Notes under the pieces: generated by a model | The model's input: the letters and a program-made list of their open reading frames with translations, nothing else | Told to the model about the DNA's origin: nothing | The model's database searches: none | Made by a program: the position numbers and the translations under genes | In this document: positions 46,360 to 59,800 of the stretch, in pieces | How positions within the stretch are numbered: position 1 is the stretch's first letter | How the letters are laid out: each line of letters begins with the position of its first letter | NCBI GenBank assembly: GCA_021442155.1 | Contig: CM038221.1 | Location: 80,554,494 to 80,618,493, forward strand | Direction: 5' to 3' | Length of the DNA stretch: 64,000 bases | Origin: Cymbidium sinense | Taxonomy: Eukaryota; Streptophyta; Magnoliopsida; Asparagales; Orchidaceae

Positions 46360-47884
46360 CATGTAAAACATAGTTAACTTAGCCGCTGATTGTGTAATAT
46401 GTTTAATTAAGGGTTTAAAATATGATTAAATAGCCAAAACTTTAAGAAATCATAATTAATTGTAAAAAATTTAAAAAAATGTAAATAATGGCTAATTGGA
46501 AAGCTTAGACAGAGGATAATCCAGAAAAAAAATAAAACCCCAACTGTTATTTGGTGAATAGTGAGTAATTAGGGCTTGAATTTTGTAATTTAAGCATTAA
46601 TTACTTGTCAAATTTGTTTGGGATTTTTTATCAATGTTTTATGGGATGACCTCAACATCCATCTCAATTTAATTGAATGAGTATATTAAAACATTTATAT
46701 TTTTAAGCCTTAATTAGTTATTTTAGGTATTATTTAATAAATTTAATTATAAAAATTATAAAAATTATAAAAATTATCATGAGTGAGTAAATATTTTTTA
46801 GAGAGTTAATGGTAATAAGAGAAATTTATTAGGAACTTTGGTCCTAGTTTCTTCTCAAAATCACCATTAAGGCTTTAATTAATTAAAAAATATTTATTAA
46901 TCTAGGACTTAGAAAATTTATAATTAATTGCATAAATCTCTAAAAAGTACAAATAAACACTATTTGTGCTTAGCTAACAAAGAGTTAATCAATGAAATTA
47001 AATCCCCAAATGATTTTTGGCATTTTAAAATTAATTGTATAATTCAAGTATGTGTTAATTAATTAATTAATCATAAAATAATAGCCGAAATGCCTTGAAA
47101 TTATTGTTGTTTACTTTCAGGTTATTTTGCATATTCATGATTTTTCACATTACTTTTAGGTTTAAGAATTATGATTAATTAATTTATAAGATATCTTGGG
47201 TATTAATTAAATTAAATAATTATAAAATTTAATTAATTCATAAAAATTACTGTTTGATCTCATAAATCTAATTAATAATGAGAAGGTGTGTGGGAAAAAA
47301 TTCCATCATTTGATCTCTCTTTAATAGGTCTAATTAATTACAATTAACTTATATTAATTAGTAAATATTAATTAAGCTTAAAAGACATTATTTTCATATG
47401 AAGGACCTTAAGGTTTGATAGCCTAAGTAGGTCACTTTATGATGTCCATTTGGTATCCTCTATTCACTTATGAATGTATAGCTAATTCAACTCAAGTTTA
47501 AACTTAAATCCTTTTAGCTACATGATGCATAAGTAGTATGATTATTATTATTATTAAGTCAAAAAATTCTCATTATCAAAATAAAAATATTTTATAAATT
47601 TAAAATTAAGTAAAGTAAATGAAACTCATATGTATAATTCATGTGTAAAATACACACTCTTTGAAGGTATATAGTATGTACACTCAGGGGAACAAGACTA
47701 CTTGTCTGAAGGAGGTCTTAGATACTTCGTCTTCTTAGTTTAACAATAGGAGGTACGTGAAAGTGATGTAGAAAAATACACATGATAATACAAATCTCTT
47801 TTTGGACTTTATATCATAAAGATTTCAAAATTTATTTCACTAATATTCATCTTTATATTAAAGTCTAAGTTATTTGAAGAAATA

Positions 47885-48310
47885 AATTATGAAAATAAAT
47901 ACATAATTATAAGAATGAAAAGATAAATACATGATCATTTTGAATGAGTTTTTTAAATAATAAAATGAACACATAATCATTTTAAAAATTAAATTACAAA
48001 AATAATAAAATAAAATATATAATTATTTAGAAATAATTTATTAAAAATTAAAATAAATACATAACTATTTAAAAATAAATTATTAAAATGATAAAGAAAA
48101 AATATAGTTATTTAAAATGAATTATTAAAATGATAAAAATAAACACATAGTTAATTAAAAATGAATTATTAAAATGATGAAATAAATAAATAATTATTTA
48201 AGGATAGATTATTAGGGTGATAAAACAAATACATAAATATCTTGAACTAGAATACTAAAGTGATAGAATAAATACATAATTATTTCTAAATAAAATATTT
48301 AAAGTAATAA
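47885..48310. repeat. Decayed tandem array, about 40-45-bp period, in copy A
   Basis: About ten variants of AAATACATAATTATTT followed by AAATTATTAAAATGATAAA succeed one another. The same array is present in copy B at about 54170-54500, so it predates the duplication. Confidence 0.7.
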
Positions 48311-51300
48311 AAAAATATTTTAAGCAAAATAAATAATCATGGTGATAAGAGGTTGAAACACATCATTAAATAAGTCACCTCTTATTCTTATTTGCCTTAA
48401 AGTGTCTTTCATATGATTATGATTCCATTCAAGTTTAATCCAAACTTAGGAATTAATCAAAGAATCTTAACACTTCGTTAAGAAAGATTAAAAATCATAA
48501 AATATATATTTAGGTCTAATCTTAAGGTAGGGTGTTGAAGAGGAATAAGTTCCACTCTAAGTGAAACCTCTGAATCTTCACACTCTTCACACTCTTTAAA
48601 ACACTAATTCCAATTCAAATAAAATTAAACTTATAAAATAAAATTTCACTTCTTAAATCATAAATCACTTAAATAAAAATCACCTAATGGTAATAAATTA
48701 AATCCTATTTTAAAGTTACAATTCAAACCATTAAAGCCTAACTTTGTCAAACCACACTAGCCTTTGCACACTAACTGATTTTAAACTTAGGTTAGGATGG
48801 TGTTTTGATGTGGTGTATTACTTCTTTTGTTTTATGATGTATTATTTTAGACTAAATGTTAAGATTGCTTATATGTTAATCTGGGTAGTAGGACATTGTT
48901 TATTATTCTAATGATGTTTTTGCATGGGGCTATGCTTAATTAAAAGGGCCACTATAATGATAAAAATAAATTAAATACTTTTACTTGTAGGTATTGCTTG
49001 ACCCTTTAGCATAATCCATTGAGATAGGTGGGCTTAGCACCCATCGGTCTTAAGTCCAATTATGTGACATATAATTACTTGGTATGTATGTATGTTATAG
49101 CTAATCTCTCTTTTACAGGTTTAATCAAGATTTTTATAATTTTTAAATATGTTTTTGTGTTAGTATTAGCATTAGAGCCATGAGATTTAGGATGAGCAGA
49201 GGCTAGAAGGCTTTGACCTAGGAGGCTTTGTGATGCTTGGAGGACCCAAGACTTGGAAGAACAAATGAAGATGAAGACCCCATGTCTTACTTTAATTTCA
49301 TTCATGTAATTATAATTTGGGTTGTATAAGAGTTGTGCTTGGAAACCCAACTTTTTTTATTTTTCTGGGGTGCATAGCATAACATGGTCACACCGACCTT
49401 TTATTATTATTATTGTTAATCTAATTGAATGTTTGGAGTGTTTATTATGTTTGCATAATAAAAATGGTATACTTTTTCTTAGGTTTCTTTAAGTGCGATG
49501 ATTATTGTGTGGTCTGGATTAGGCTCTTTTGAACTTTAAAATTTCAATCCAATTAAGATAAATAATTTCAATTAAAATTAATATAACTCATAACTTCACT
49601 ATAAAGCAATAGAAATTTATTAATAAAATTGATTTATACATCATAAGTATGTGATAAATGTGGATAACATCATGCATGTGCATTATTTTCTATGCTTGAA
49701 AATAGGGGATCCTCACTCATTTCATGATATGGGGAGTGTAGGATCATTGACAGCAACCTCTTGAGTGAAAAAGATCCTTCTCATAGATTGGCCATAACTT
49801 AATTTCATAATGGATATAGTCCACCCAAGCTTGAGTCAAATTAATGAGTCAAAATGAATGAAATCTATAATTTTTATTACATTAGTCTATGACATACCTT
49901 CATATCAATCATGATTAAGGATTTTAAGGAGTGAGTTTATGATCTTAGACTCCTTTATAATAAATAATAGCCTAACTATCTTGCATTCATAAGACTTGAC
50001 CACATGGTTTTAACTTATAGGATGTGTTAGTTGGCAGACACTCTAAGAAATTGTATCCAAAAGAGCTAGGATATGTTTACTCTCTCTAGTAGAAGTATTT
50101 CACATCTCTATCAAATAGTTGTATTCCCATTAGTAATCTAACCAAAAGCCTAGAAGGTTTACAAGGCTCAACCTTAGGGCCAGACCTCGACTCAAACTAA
50201 GTGAGATCGAATTACCCAGATTTCAAACCAAACCCTATATATCAAACCTAATTGATCACATGCCACCCAAAATCTCAAAATTGTCCAAATCATACCCAAG
50301 TAGTGTTCAATTAGATTAAATAACCAAGTTGGCTTAATATGACTCATTTGGGCCTAAATGTGCTAAATTCAAAATTCACCCAAACCATTTAAAATTAAAC
50401 TCACCCAAACATCTTAAAACATTATTTGAGCTTGATTGAGACCTCATTAGGATTTAATTGGTCAATTGACTCACTTAACTTGATTGAATTGAACCCTACA
50501 AGACCAAAATAAAATCAAATTTGATCTAAGCCAAATTGAACTAACCAAAGCTTCACAATCATTCTAATCACATACATGGACATTCCTGTTGACTAGTCAC
50601 AACTCAATTTGACTAATTAATCAATTTGACCCAACCTAAGCTAATTTAACCTTAAGGGTCAAGTTGAACCAAACTTCAATACAACCCATATCAAACAAGA
50701 CCAACTTCTATAATGACTTATAAAATAATTGATGGTCATATTCTAACATCTAATTGAAACCTAGGTCAATTGGGCTAGCTGATGGAGTTAACCCATTTGA
50801 CCCAATTTGATCTAAAGGGTCAAATTGAACTATGCTATTATTTAACCCAAATTAAATCAGAACAATTATTGCAATCAATTCCAATATGATTACTATTCAT
50901 CATCCAACACTCAATTGAGCCCAATTGAGCCAATTCAACCCATTGACCCAACTTGACCCAATTTGACCTATATGATCAAATTTAACCAACTGTTGATCCC
51001 ATTCAAATTAGATTGAATTGACACTTACAATTAGTTTTAAATTAATATTGAATACTCCTCAATAGCCAATGAAGACAATTTGATCAACCTAACCTAATTG
51101 GCTAATTATCTCAAGTTGGCCTAAAGGGTAAAATTGAACCATAACCCAATCCAAACTTAATTAAATTAAATCAAAGCCTATAGAATATGATGCAACTTTG
51201 AATGAATAATAGACCTTGACTAAACTCCCAATTGCATCCAATTTGGCTAATTTGACTAAATTAGTCAACTTGACCTATTTGACCCATATGAACTCATATG

Positions 51301-54169
51301 AGCCAATTTCAAATTCACTTCAAATTAAATCAAACCAATTACACCAATGTGTTCTAAATCATTTGAACACAACTTAATAGACCCTTGGGCTCAATTTGAT
51401 TAATTAGTCAGCTTGTTCCAATTGAACTTAAATTGACCCATATGAGTCAAAATGAGCTAAAACCAATCAAAACAAGTCCAAAGCTATCCAAACTTGAAAT
51501 GACTCATCCTCAAATGTCCCTTGATTGGCCCAAGTGGACCCGACCCAAGGTGAACCCATTTCAGCCCAAACTAAATGAACCAAGGGTATCAAATAAAGAA
51601 AAATCCCAAAATAGGAGGGTCCAACCCCTCTCTTTGGCAAAGGAAACCATCTTATCATGTCTTGAGCTCTCTGTAATAGACTTTAGCTGACCTAAGGTTA
51701 GCTTGTCCAACCATTGACCAAGGTGACCTTGGACAACTCTTGGTTCACTAACCACGGGCTGTCCACTTCACCAGAGGCCATCAACCTTCTCCAACATATG
51801 GAGGAGATCTAACTCTTCAGTCTAGAGATAGTAATTGCCCTGCCCACTACCCGATTAGTTATCATATTCTAAACTAACTCAAATAGATGGTTCACATGGG
51901 GAGGGAGGTATACACCTCCCTAACCCTCCAAATTCAATAGATACCTTCACCAGCATCTTAGACCTAGTCTTTAAATTCCCTAGAGCTCCCCATGCACCCC
52001 ATTATTGACGAGACTAACCCATTTCTTAGCCAAAATATCCCAAACACCCAACCTCACCAATACTGAAACCCAGTCTAATTTCTCTCTCTTATACCTTCCT
52101 CACACTCAAGTAAGCAAGAACGAATTAAGAAACACTTGATTTGAGAACCAAAGATAAGAGTTCGATCAAACTCTAGCTAACTCATGAAGATGTTTGATCT
52201 TGGGAGCAAACAACGAGGAGACATCTAACCATCTTCTTAGCAAGGCTTAACTCTTAAAGGCAAAGCTATCTCGGTCAAATTTTACACCTGTCTTAAGCTT
52301 TGGTGAGGTATGGCTTCCAAACTATAGAAGACCCTCTAGGTGTTGGTGTTCTATGAAGTGATTTGGCAATTCATGTAGGTCACATCATAGGAAACTCCAC
52401 ATTTTTTATTTTGATCCTAATGGAGTAGATTTGAGCATGAAACTAGCTATAGTTGGCTCAGATTAAGTGGCAGAGGAGAGCGATAAATCATAGGTTGTCC
52501 ATCTCACATGACTAGAATGGATAGTTGTGATTAATTGCATTAGAAATTATTTAATTTAATCTTTTAAAATTGTGGGTTTTATCTCGGCTGTTCAAATAGC
52601 CTAGAACAAAACTACATCTGTGACCGCCAAGTCAACAACCACGAGGATGGTTTAAATAACTAATCCCATGATGTCACATGTAAAGCATAGTTGACTTAGC
52701 TGATAACTGTGTAATCTATTTAAGTAAGGGCTTAAAATGTGATTAAATAGCTATAACTTTAAAAAATTATAATTAATTATAAAAAATCTAAAAATGCAAA
52801 TAAGGGCTTGTTAGAAAGCTTAAATAGAGAAGAATCTAGTAAAATTAAAACTCTAATTATTATTTAGTGAATAGTGAGTAATTAGGGCTTGAGTATTTTT
52901 ATTAATTATGTTATTAGGTCTTAATTACTTGTCCAATTAGTTTGAGATTTTTGGTGAATGTTTTATGAGATGACATTTTCCTCCTATAATTATCTAAACT
53001 CAATGTATATTAGAAAATTTATATTTTCCAGCATTAACTAGCCATTTTGGGTATTTATTAAATAAATTTAATAAAAAAATTATAAAAATTATCATGGGTG
53101 ATTAAATATGTGTTAGAGGTTTAATGGTGAAAAGAGAAATTTATTAGGACATCTAGTCCTAGTTAATTCTCAAAATCACCATTAAGGGGTTTTAATTATA
53201 TAACAATATATTAATTATCCTAAGATTTTAAAAAAATCATAATTAATTTTATAAATCTCCAAAAATTATAAATAAACCTTTTTTATGCTCACCTAATAGA
53301 GAATCAATGAAATTTAAAATTCTCAATGGTTTCAGGTATCTTATGAGTAATTACCTAATTAAAGTGTCCCTTAATTAATTAATTAATCAAAAAATACTAG
53401 CCCAAAATGCCTTGAAATATTTGTTGTTTACTTTTCAGGTTATTTTGCATATTCATGAATTTTCTCATAATTTTTGGGCTTATGGATTGTGATTAATTAA
53501 ATTTTAAGGTCTCTTAGATATTAATTGGATTAAATAATTATAAAATTTAATTAATTCATTAAAATTATCATTTCACCTTATAAATCTAATTAATAACTAG
53601 AGGGTGTGAGGGAAAAATTTATTATTTGATCTCTCCTTAATAAGCCTAATTAATTATAATTAACATGATTAATTAGAATAATTGATTAAGCTTAAAAGGT
53701 ATTATTTTCATATGAAGGACTTTAGGATTTGATATCGTAAGTGGGTTTGTTTATGATGTCCATTTGGAATACTCTATTCACTTATGAATGTATAGATAAT
53801 TCATACTTATGTTTAAAGTTAAATCTTTTAGGTGCATGATATATAAGTAGTATGATTATTATTATTATTAAATAAAAAATAATATTCTCATTATCTAAAT
53901 CAAAATATTTTGCAAATTTAAAATTAGTTGAAGTAAATAAAACTCTTATGTATAATTCATATGTATAATACACACTCTTTGAAGGTATATAGTCTCGACA
54001 CTCGAGAGTGTAGAGCTACTAGTTTAACAACCGCATGCACCTGAAAAGTGATGTAGAAAAATAAACATGAAAATACCAATATGTTTTTGGACTTTATATC
54101 ATAAAGATTTCAAAATTTATTTCACCCATATTCATTTTTATATTAAAAGTGTATGTTATTTAAAAAATA

Positions 54170-54500
54170 AATTATCAAAATAAATACATAATTATTAGAA
54201 TGATAAGATAAATACATAATCATTTTGAAATGAGTTGTTAAAATAATAAAATAAACTCATAACTATTTTAAAAAATTAATTTTAAAATAATAAAATAAAA
54301 ATACATAATTATTTAAAAATGAATTATTAAAGTAATAAAAATAAAAACATAGTTATTTAGAAATAAATTATTAAAATGATGAAATAAATAAATAATTATT
54401 CGAAGATAGATTATTAGAGTGATAAAATAGATATATAACTATTTTGAAATAGAATACTAAAATGATAGAATTAAATACATAATTACTTTAAAATAAAGTA
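54170..54500. repeat. Decayed tandem array in copy B
   Basis: Counterpart of the array at 47885-48310, with shared AAATACATAATTATTT-type words; slightly shorter. Confidence 0.6.
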
Positions 54501-54547
54501 TTTAAAGTAATAAAATGAATATTTTAAGCAAAATAAATAAATATGGT

Positions 54548-55036
54548 TAGGGGTGTGCACTAGTCGGTTCAAACCGAAAAACCGAACCGAACCGATGTTA
54601 TTTGGTTTGGTTTTTAAATCTCATGATCGGTTTTGGTTGTAAATGCCTAGATATTCGGTTTTTGGTTTGGTTTTTTTTTTTTAAAGATTGGATAAACCGA
54701 ATAAACCGAATAAACCAAAATTAGTTAAAAAGTCAAATATAAATATGTAATTTTGATTATAAGTACTTAATTATTTGTATAGATTTATAGATTTCTACTT
54801 GAGTAAGAAATTTTAATATATAAAATTTATTATATTGTTTTAATTAATTAGTTCATTAAAAAATATTTTATTTTATTTTTATATGCTATTCGGTTTAATC
54901 AAAAAACCGAATAAACCAAATTATAATTTTTGGTTTGGGTTTTATATGTTATTTGGATGGTTCGGTTATTTTAAATTATTTAGTTTGGTTTAACAAAAAA
55001 TTCAACCAACCGAATCACCCATAATGCTCACCCCTA
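54548..55036. mobile_element. hAT-type MITE, 489 bp
   Basis: The ends are TAGGGGTGTGCAC and, inverted, TAGGGGTGAGCAT, flanked by an 8-bp target duplication AATATGGT (54540-54547 and 55037-55044). The interior has no open frame and carries AACCGAACCGAACCG-like text near the left end and matching CGGTT-rich text elsewhere, as in a widespread plant MITE group. Copy A has an uninterrupted site at about 48340 (AATAATCATGGTGATAAG), which confirms insertion after the duplication. Confidence 0.88.
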
Positions 55037-56805
55037 AATATGGTGGTAAAAGGTTGAAGCACATCATTAAATACGTCACCTCTTATTCCTTTTAGCCTTA
55101 AAGTGTCTTTCATATGATTATGATTTTATTCAAGTTTAATCTAAATTTAGGAGTTAATAATAAAACTTTAACACTTCATTAAGAAAGATTAAAAATCATA
55201 AAATATACCTTTAGATCTAACCTTAAGGTAGGGTGCTGAAGAGGAATAAGTTCCACTCTAAGTGAAACCTCTGAATCTTCACACTCTTTAAAAAAGTAAT
55301 TCCTATTCAAATAAAACTGAACGTGTAAAATAAGATTCTACTTCTTAAATAACTAATCACTTGAATCAAAAACACCCATATGGTAATAAATTAAATTTTT
55401 TTTCTTATGTTACAATTCAAATCATTAAACCCTAACTTTTTCATACCACAATTACCTTTGCACACATGTTAGATTGGTAGGTCACTGATCTTATACATAG
55501 ATTAAGATGGTGTTTTGATGCGATGTGTTGCTTTCTTTATTTTTTGATGTATTATTTTAAACTATATGTTAGGATTGCTTGTATGCTAGTTTGGTTGGTA
55601 AGACATTGTTTATTAGACTAACGATATTTCTGCAGGGGGCTATGCTTAATTAAATGGGTCACTATAATCATAAAAATAAATTAAATGCTTTTACTACATG
55701 TGGTGTTTGCCCCATTAGCATAGCCTATTAGGATAGCTGGGCTTATCAACAGTAGGTGCTTAGTCGAAGTGTGTGACATATAATTGTTTGGTGTATATGT
55801 GTGTTATAGCTAACCATAGGTTTCGTTAGTATTTCTCTTTAAAATTTTAAAATATATTTTTGTATTAGTATTAGGATTAAATCCATGGGGTTTAGGATAA
55901 GCAGAGACTAGATGGCTTTGACTTAGAAGGTTATGATGCCTAGAGGATCCATGATTTGGAAGATCAAATGAAGTTGAAGACCTCCATGACTTGCTTTAAT
56001 TTTATTCATGTAATGGTAATCTGGTTCATATAAGGTTGTGCTTGGAAACCCACCATTTTTTTTTTAAGGTGTATAATGGAACCTGGCCATACCAAGCTTT
56101 TATTACTCTTTTAATTTGATTGAATGTTGATGTATTTACTATATTTGTGTAAAATAAATAGTATGCTTCTTTCGATGTTTCTTTAAGTGTGATGACTGTT
56201 ATGTGTTGCTTGTATTTTGTTAGGCTTTTTAGGACTTAAAATTTTTCTAACCATTTAAGATATATAATTTTAACTTAAAATTAATACAACTCATAGCCTC
56301 ACTCTACAACCATAAGAATTAGTTAATGAAATTAATTTATATGTCATGGGTCTGTGATGAATGTGTATAACATCATGCATGCATATGATTTTCTCTCCTT
56401 GAATATAAGGGATCTTCACTCATTGCACAATATGAGAGGTGCAGGACTGTTGACAACAGCCTCTTGAGTGAAGAAGGCCCTTCTCACGGATTGACCCATA
56501 ACTTAATTTTATCATGCATACATGCATGCTTGTCCACCCAAGCCTGAGTTAAATTGATGAATAAAATTGAATGAAATATATAATTTTTGTTGCATTAGTC
56601 TAGGACATACCTTCATACCAAACATGATCTAGGCTTTTAAAGAGTGAGTGTAAGATCTTAAAATCCTTTATAATAAATAACAACCTAATTATCTTTCATT
56701 CATAAGACTTGACCACTTCATTTTAACTCATAGGAGGTGTTAGTTTGGGGCCACTCTAGGCGATTGTAAGTCTAAAAGAGTCAAGATAGGTTCACTCTCT
56801 CTAGT

Positions 56806-57789
56806 GGAATTGAACAAACATATCTTATTTTTCACCGAGTAGAATTAAGTCAAGCTCTTAGCTTATGCTAAAGCACTTCAAACATTAGATCAGAGGTAGT
56901 CCATTTCTCTTTTGTTGCTAGTGTAAATCCTCACCTCTTAGGCATTTTCATAATCTTGCACTATAAGAATATAACATAGCTTTTTAATAAAATTATCAAC
57001 TTAAATGATGATAATTCTTAAATTTCAAAAAATATAAATCCTCAGCATAAGATAGACTAAAGTGCTCAGTAGGCTTTCTAATATCATAAATACTTCCTAC
57101 TTATCTTCTTTTGGATTCTATTAAGAACCCTTTATAATTAAGCTCTCCGACTCGCTTTCAAAATTACCAATCTTTTGATATCAAGCTTTTAAATTCATAG
57201 ATATTCAATCCAATCACTTTAATCAAGAGTATTCTTAAGAGATTACATTTTGTAAGATGTAATTAACTATTGTTGAGTATACACCTTGTGTATCTCACCA
57301 TTTGATTTGATGATAACAAACTTTATGTAATAAGAATTAATTATTTTTTTGCAAGATAAACTATCCACATTAATCATTATGCATGTTATTCCTAATTTAT
57401 ATTAATATTGATGATAAATATATATCCTTGAAGCTATTAATTATTTATTTCAAGTGTTTCAAGAAATTCACCAGACATGTTGTTTAATCGGATTGGAAAA
57501 GTTATATCAACTAGACTAGGAAAGTTTGAGAATTTTTTAAGACTTACAATAATAAGGCAAATAAGAGCTCAATAAAATAAAATTAATTGTTTAATCATTT
57601 CAAAATATTTAATTAAATTTCATCAATATTTTTCTACATTTAAAATTGCATTATTCTTTAACTATTTTTTGAGTTATCCATTCTTGATAACACAAATTAC
57701 TTGCATGAGTTTAATTATCATTTAGTGTGCTTTCAAGTAAGATGAATTTATTTCATACTTCATTTAATTATTTTGATGATGGGCTATAG
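56806..57789. other. AT-rich DNA without a gene
   Basis: No coding signal. A block at about 57272-57335 (TGTTGAGTATACACC, then TTTGATTTGATGATAACAAA) resembles the start of some copia LTRs, but no matching end or internal region was found. Confidence 0.4.
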
Positions 57790-58850
57790 AGGCAGCAGTA
57801 GTTGCTGTTAGAGTGCTATAATTTTTTGGCATTATACACACCTTTTCCTTAAATCTTCTGCATCCTTTGTAAGTGTGGGCTAGAAGTATCCTTGTCTTTT
57901 GATTTTGTCCCACATGACTATCACATTCATTGGAGTGTATTTCCTCAAGATATTCCTTTACTTTGACTCCCTTACATGTCTAAGGTTAAGTGAAGCCATT
58001 AATATTTTGAAGGGCTCTTCCTTGCTTTGACTTTTTAATTAGCAAGTACTCAGTTTCTCTTGTTTTGAATCTTTTTAAATCTTTTATCATTTCTTTGATT
58101 TCCCTAGTTGAAAAATATCTTTTGATTGGACTGATCCAGCTTAACGAGTAATCATGTTCAACTTGCATGAATCCTTCCTCATCTATGCTCAATTGGGTAA
58201 GTTGTATGGCCGATAGCTCCTTGAGTCCACTTGTCCGGGATAACAAGTCGGTGAGTAGGTTTTGCTCTCTAGGTATCTACTTAATCATGAAATACTCTCC
58301 ATTGATTTTCCTCATTACTAGGTACGAGTTAGAATAGGTTATAACATGTGAGGACCTTAGTCCTTTAGCGAACCTTAGTTCGACAAGGCTCAATTTTTTA
58401 TTGATTACTTAATTATTTAAACCAAAATTTGACTAATTGAAGCAGAAAAGAAAATGCTTGTGCCAGTGGCTTGCTCTCCTGATGAGCTGTCAATATATAT
58501 TAACCATAAGGGTTTTAGGTTTACTAGGATATTTTATGAGCTATTGAAGTTGATAAGAAAATCCACCAATGTCTAGGCTTTAATCGCCATTCTGGGTGAA
58601 TAAGATATGTCGAACTAACTTAGTTCTATTGACCATTTCATTAATCTCCCATAATGATCAAGCTTAGTGAGTATAGATTTGAAGGGGTTATTAGTGATAA
58701 CTTGGATTGGGTGTGCTTGAAAGTATGGTTGTAGTCATCGAGTAGATATAATCAATGCAAGTGCGAGTTTCATAATGAGTGGATAATTTAACTCGATGCC
58801 TCTCTAAATCGTCATCTCAGTGCTTGTGCTTCAGGTAACCTTTTTTTTGT
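57790..58850 (-). pseudogene. Tat-type gypsy pol relic: RNase H and integrase zinc finger
   Basis: From 58850 downwards on the minus strand: LALALIISTR, PYFQAHPIQVITNNPF and GRLMKWSIELS-stop-FDISYSP, the reverse transcriptase/RNase H junction. Next come WLIYIDSSSGEQATGTSIF (start of the plant RNase H domain) and IPREQNLLTDLLSRTSGLK (end of RNase H). Then WISPIKRYFSTREIKEMIKD (57986-58246) and EYLEEIHSNECDSH with TKDAEDLRKRCV-stop-CQK, the HH-CC finger of integrase. Stops, frameshifts and internal deletions show it is dead. The catalytic parts of reverse transcriptase and integrase are missing. Confidence 0.8.
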
Positions 58851-58949
58851 TTGGCCTTCATGCTCGAAACCTATCTCTGGGAAACCGCTTTGAAGGAGTT
58901 CTCCTTACTGAGTCTTTTTCCTGAGTTACTAGCACTGATTGAATGATTT

Positions 58950-59800
58950 TATTATTCTCCTTCGTATTCACATGGCTATTCACTATCTCTAATAGTTTGG
59001 CAAGTGTTTTATGATTGCTCAAGCTTGAGGGCATTTCTAAAGGGCCCCTCCCTTAGACCTTCAGCGAGTGCTGCTTGGGTGATTACTGGTTCCAAATCCT
59101 TAATTTATACCATCTCTTACTAGAAATAGGTGATGAATTTCCTTAGTAACTTGTCGGATTCCTGCCTCATTTGCAGAAGTGCTTAGAAACTTTTCAATGG
59201 CTTTTGAGAGTCAGTAAATTGCATGGTGAACATTCTCTAGAACTCAGCGAATGAGATTATGACCCCTATTAGATGGCTCAAAAATCACCTAAGGCTCGAC
59301 TCTTTAAAAGGTAAATTGGAGATAACACTTCATTGTATCATTGAGATCTAGTAGTGATGTTGTCGATGCAAAGTAGACTATGTGATCTGTTGGATTTGTT
59401 CGACCTTCGTATGAATCAAGATGGGTGATTTTGAATATGTGAGAGATGGGTTTCACCAATCTTAGAGAAGAAGGCATTGATTGATTTGTGCAATTTGTTC
59501 TGTGCACCTTTTTATTCACTCGCATGGTAAGACTCATTGTTTAAATTAGGAATCTCAGATAATTCACTTCTATCTCGACGAGCCTGGTGAGTCACTGACC
59601 TTCATTCTTTTTGGCCCTCAATTATCAATAGTGTGCTTTCTCCATCATCACCTGAATGTGGTGAGTGATCTGATCTTCTATATCCTTCAAGTCTTATTAT
59701 GTGGAAAATTATGGGGTATCCTGCTCCATACCCATTGAGTGATCTTGTGTTGAGGGTTCTGCTTTACATTGTATTTGACTTCTAGTTCTTAGCCCTATAA
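58950..59800 (-). pseudogene. Tat-type gypsy gag relic
   Basis: The frame 59304-59537 on the minus strand contains HIFKITHLDSYEGRTNPTDH and IVYFASTTSLLDLNDTMKCY, the conserved gag start of plant Tat/Athila elements (usual pattern: YDG, DP, DH, a short loop and a Cys). Further degenerate gag text continues towards 58950. It precedes the pol relic on the same strand, and the whole protease and most of reverse transcriptase are deleted between them. Confidence 0.72.

Larger units (their letters stand above)
43815..50092. repeat. 6.3-kb repeat unit, copy A
   Basis: It is colinear with 50147-56805 over its whole length. Order of parts: a head with AAGCCTAGAA and GCTCAACC; a long stretch of words like CAATTTGACC and AAATTGAACTAA (43900-45200); a block near 45240-46360 with GCAAGAACGAATTAAG; AT-rich DNA; a decayed short-period array (47885-48310); and a tail with ATGAAGATGAAGACC (about 49270) and CAACCTCTTGAGTGA. 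No conserved protein is visible. The match to the inverted copy at the window end and a TGGCGCCA site at 46352 suggest LTR plus leader of a large gypsy element on the minus strand. Confidence 0.8.
50147..56805. repeat. 6.3-kb repeat unit, copy B (tandem to A)
   Basis: The head TAACCAAAAGCCTAGAAGG corresponds to 43815. All later landmarks follow in the same order and similar spacing, down to CTCTCTCTAGTGGAA, which matches the end of copy A. Without the 497 bp added by the MITE and its target duplication, it is 6162 bp, close to the 6278 bp of copy A. About 54 bp of unshared sequence lies between the two copies. Divergence is clearly visible throughout, so the duplication is old. Confidence 0.8.

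Noticed and set aside
43935..53973. Small open frames in copies A and B (for example 43935-44141, 45213-45610, 49075-49350, 51433-51755)
   Set aside because: They are not conserved between the two copies in frame or length, and no domain is visible.
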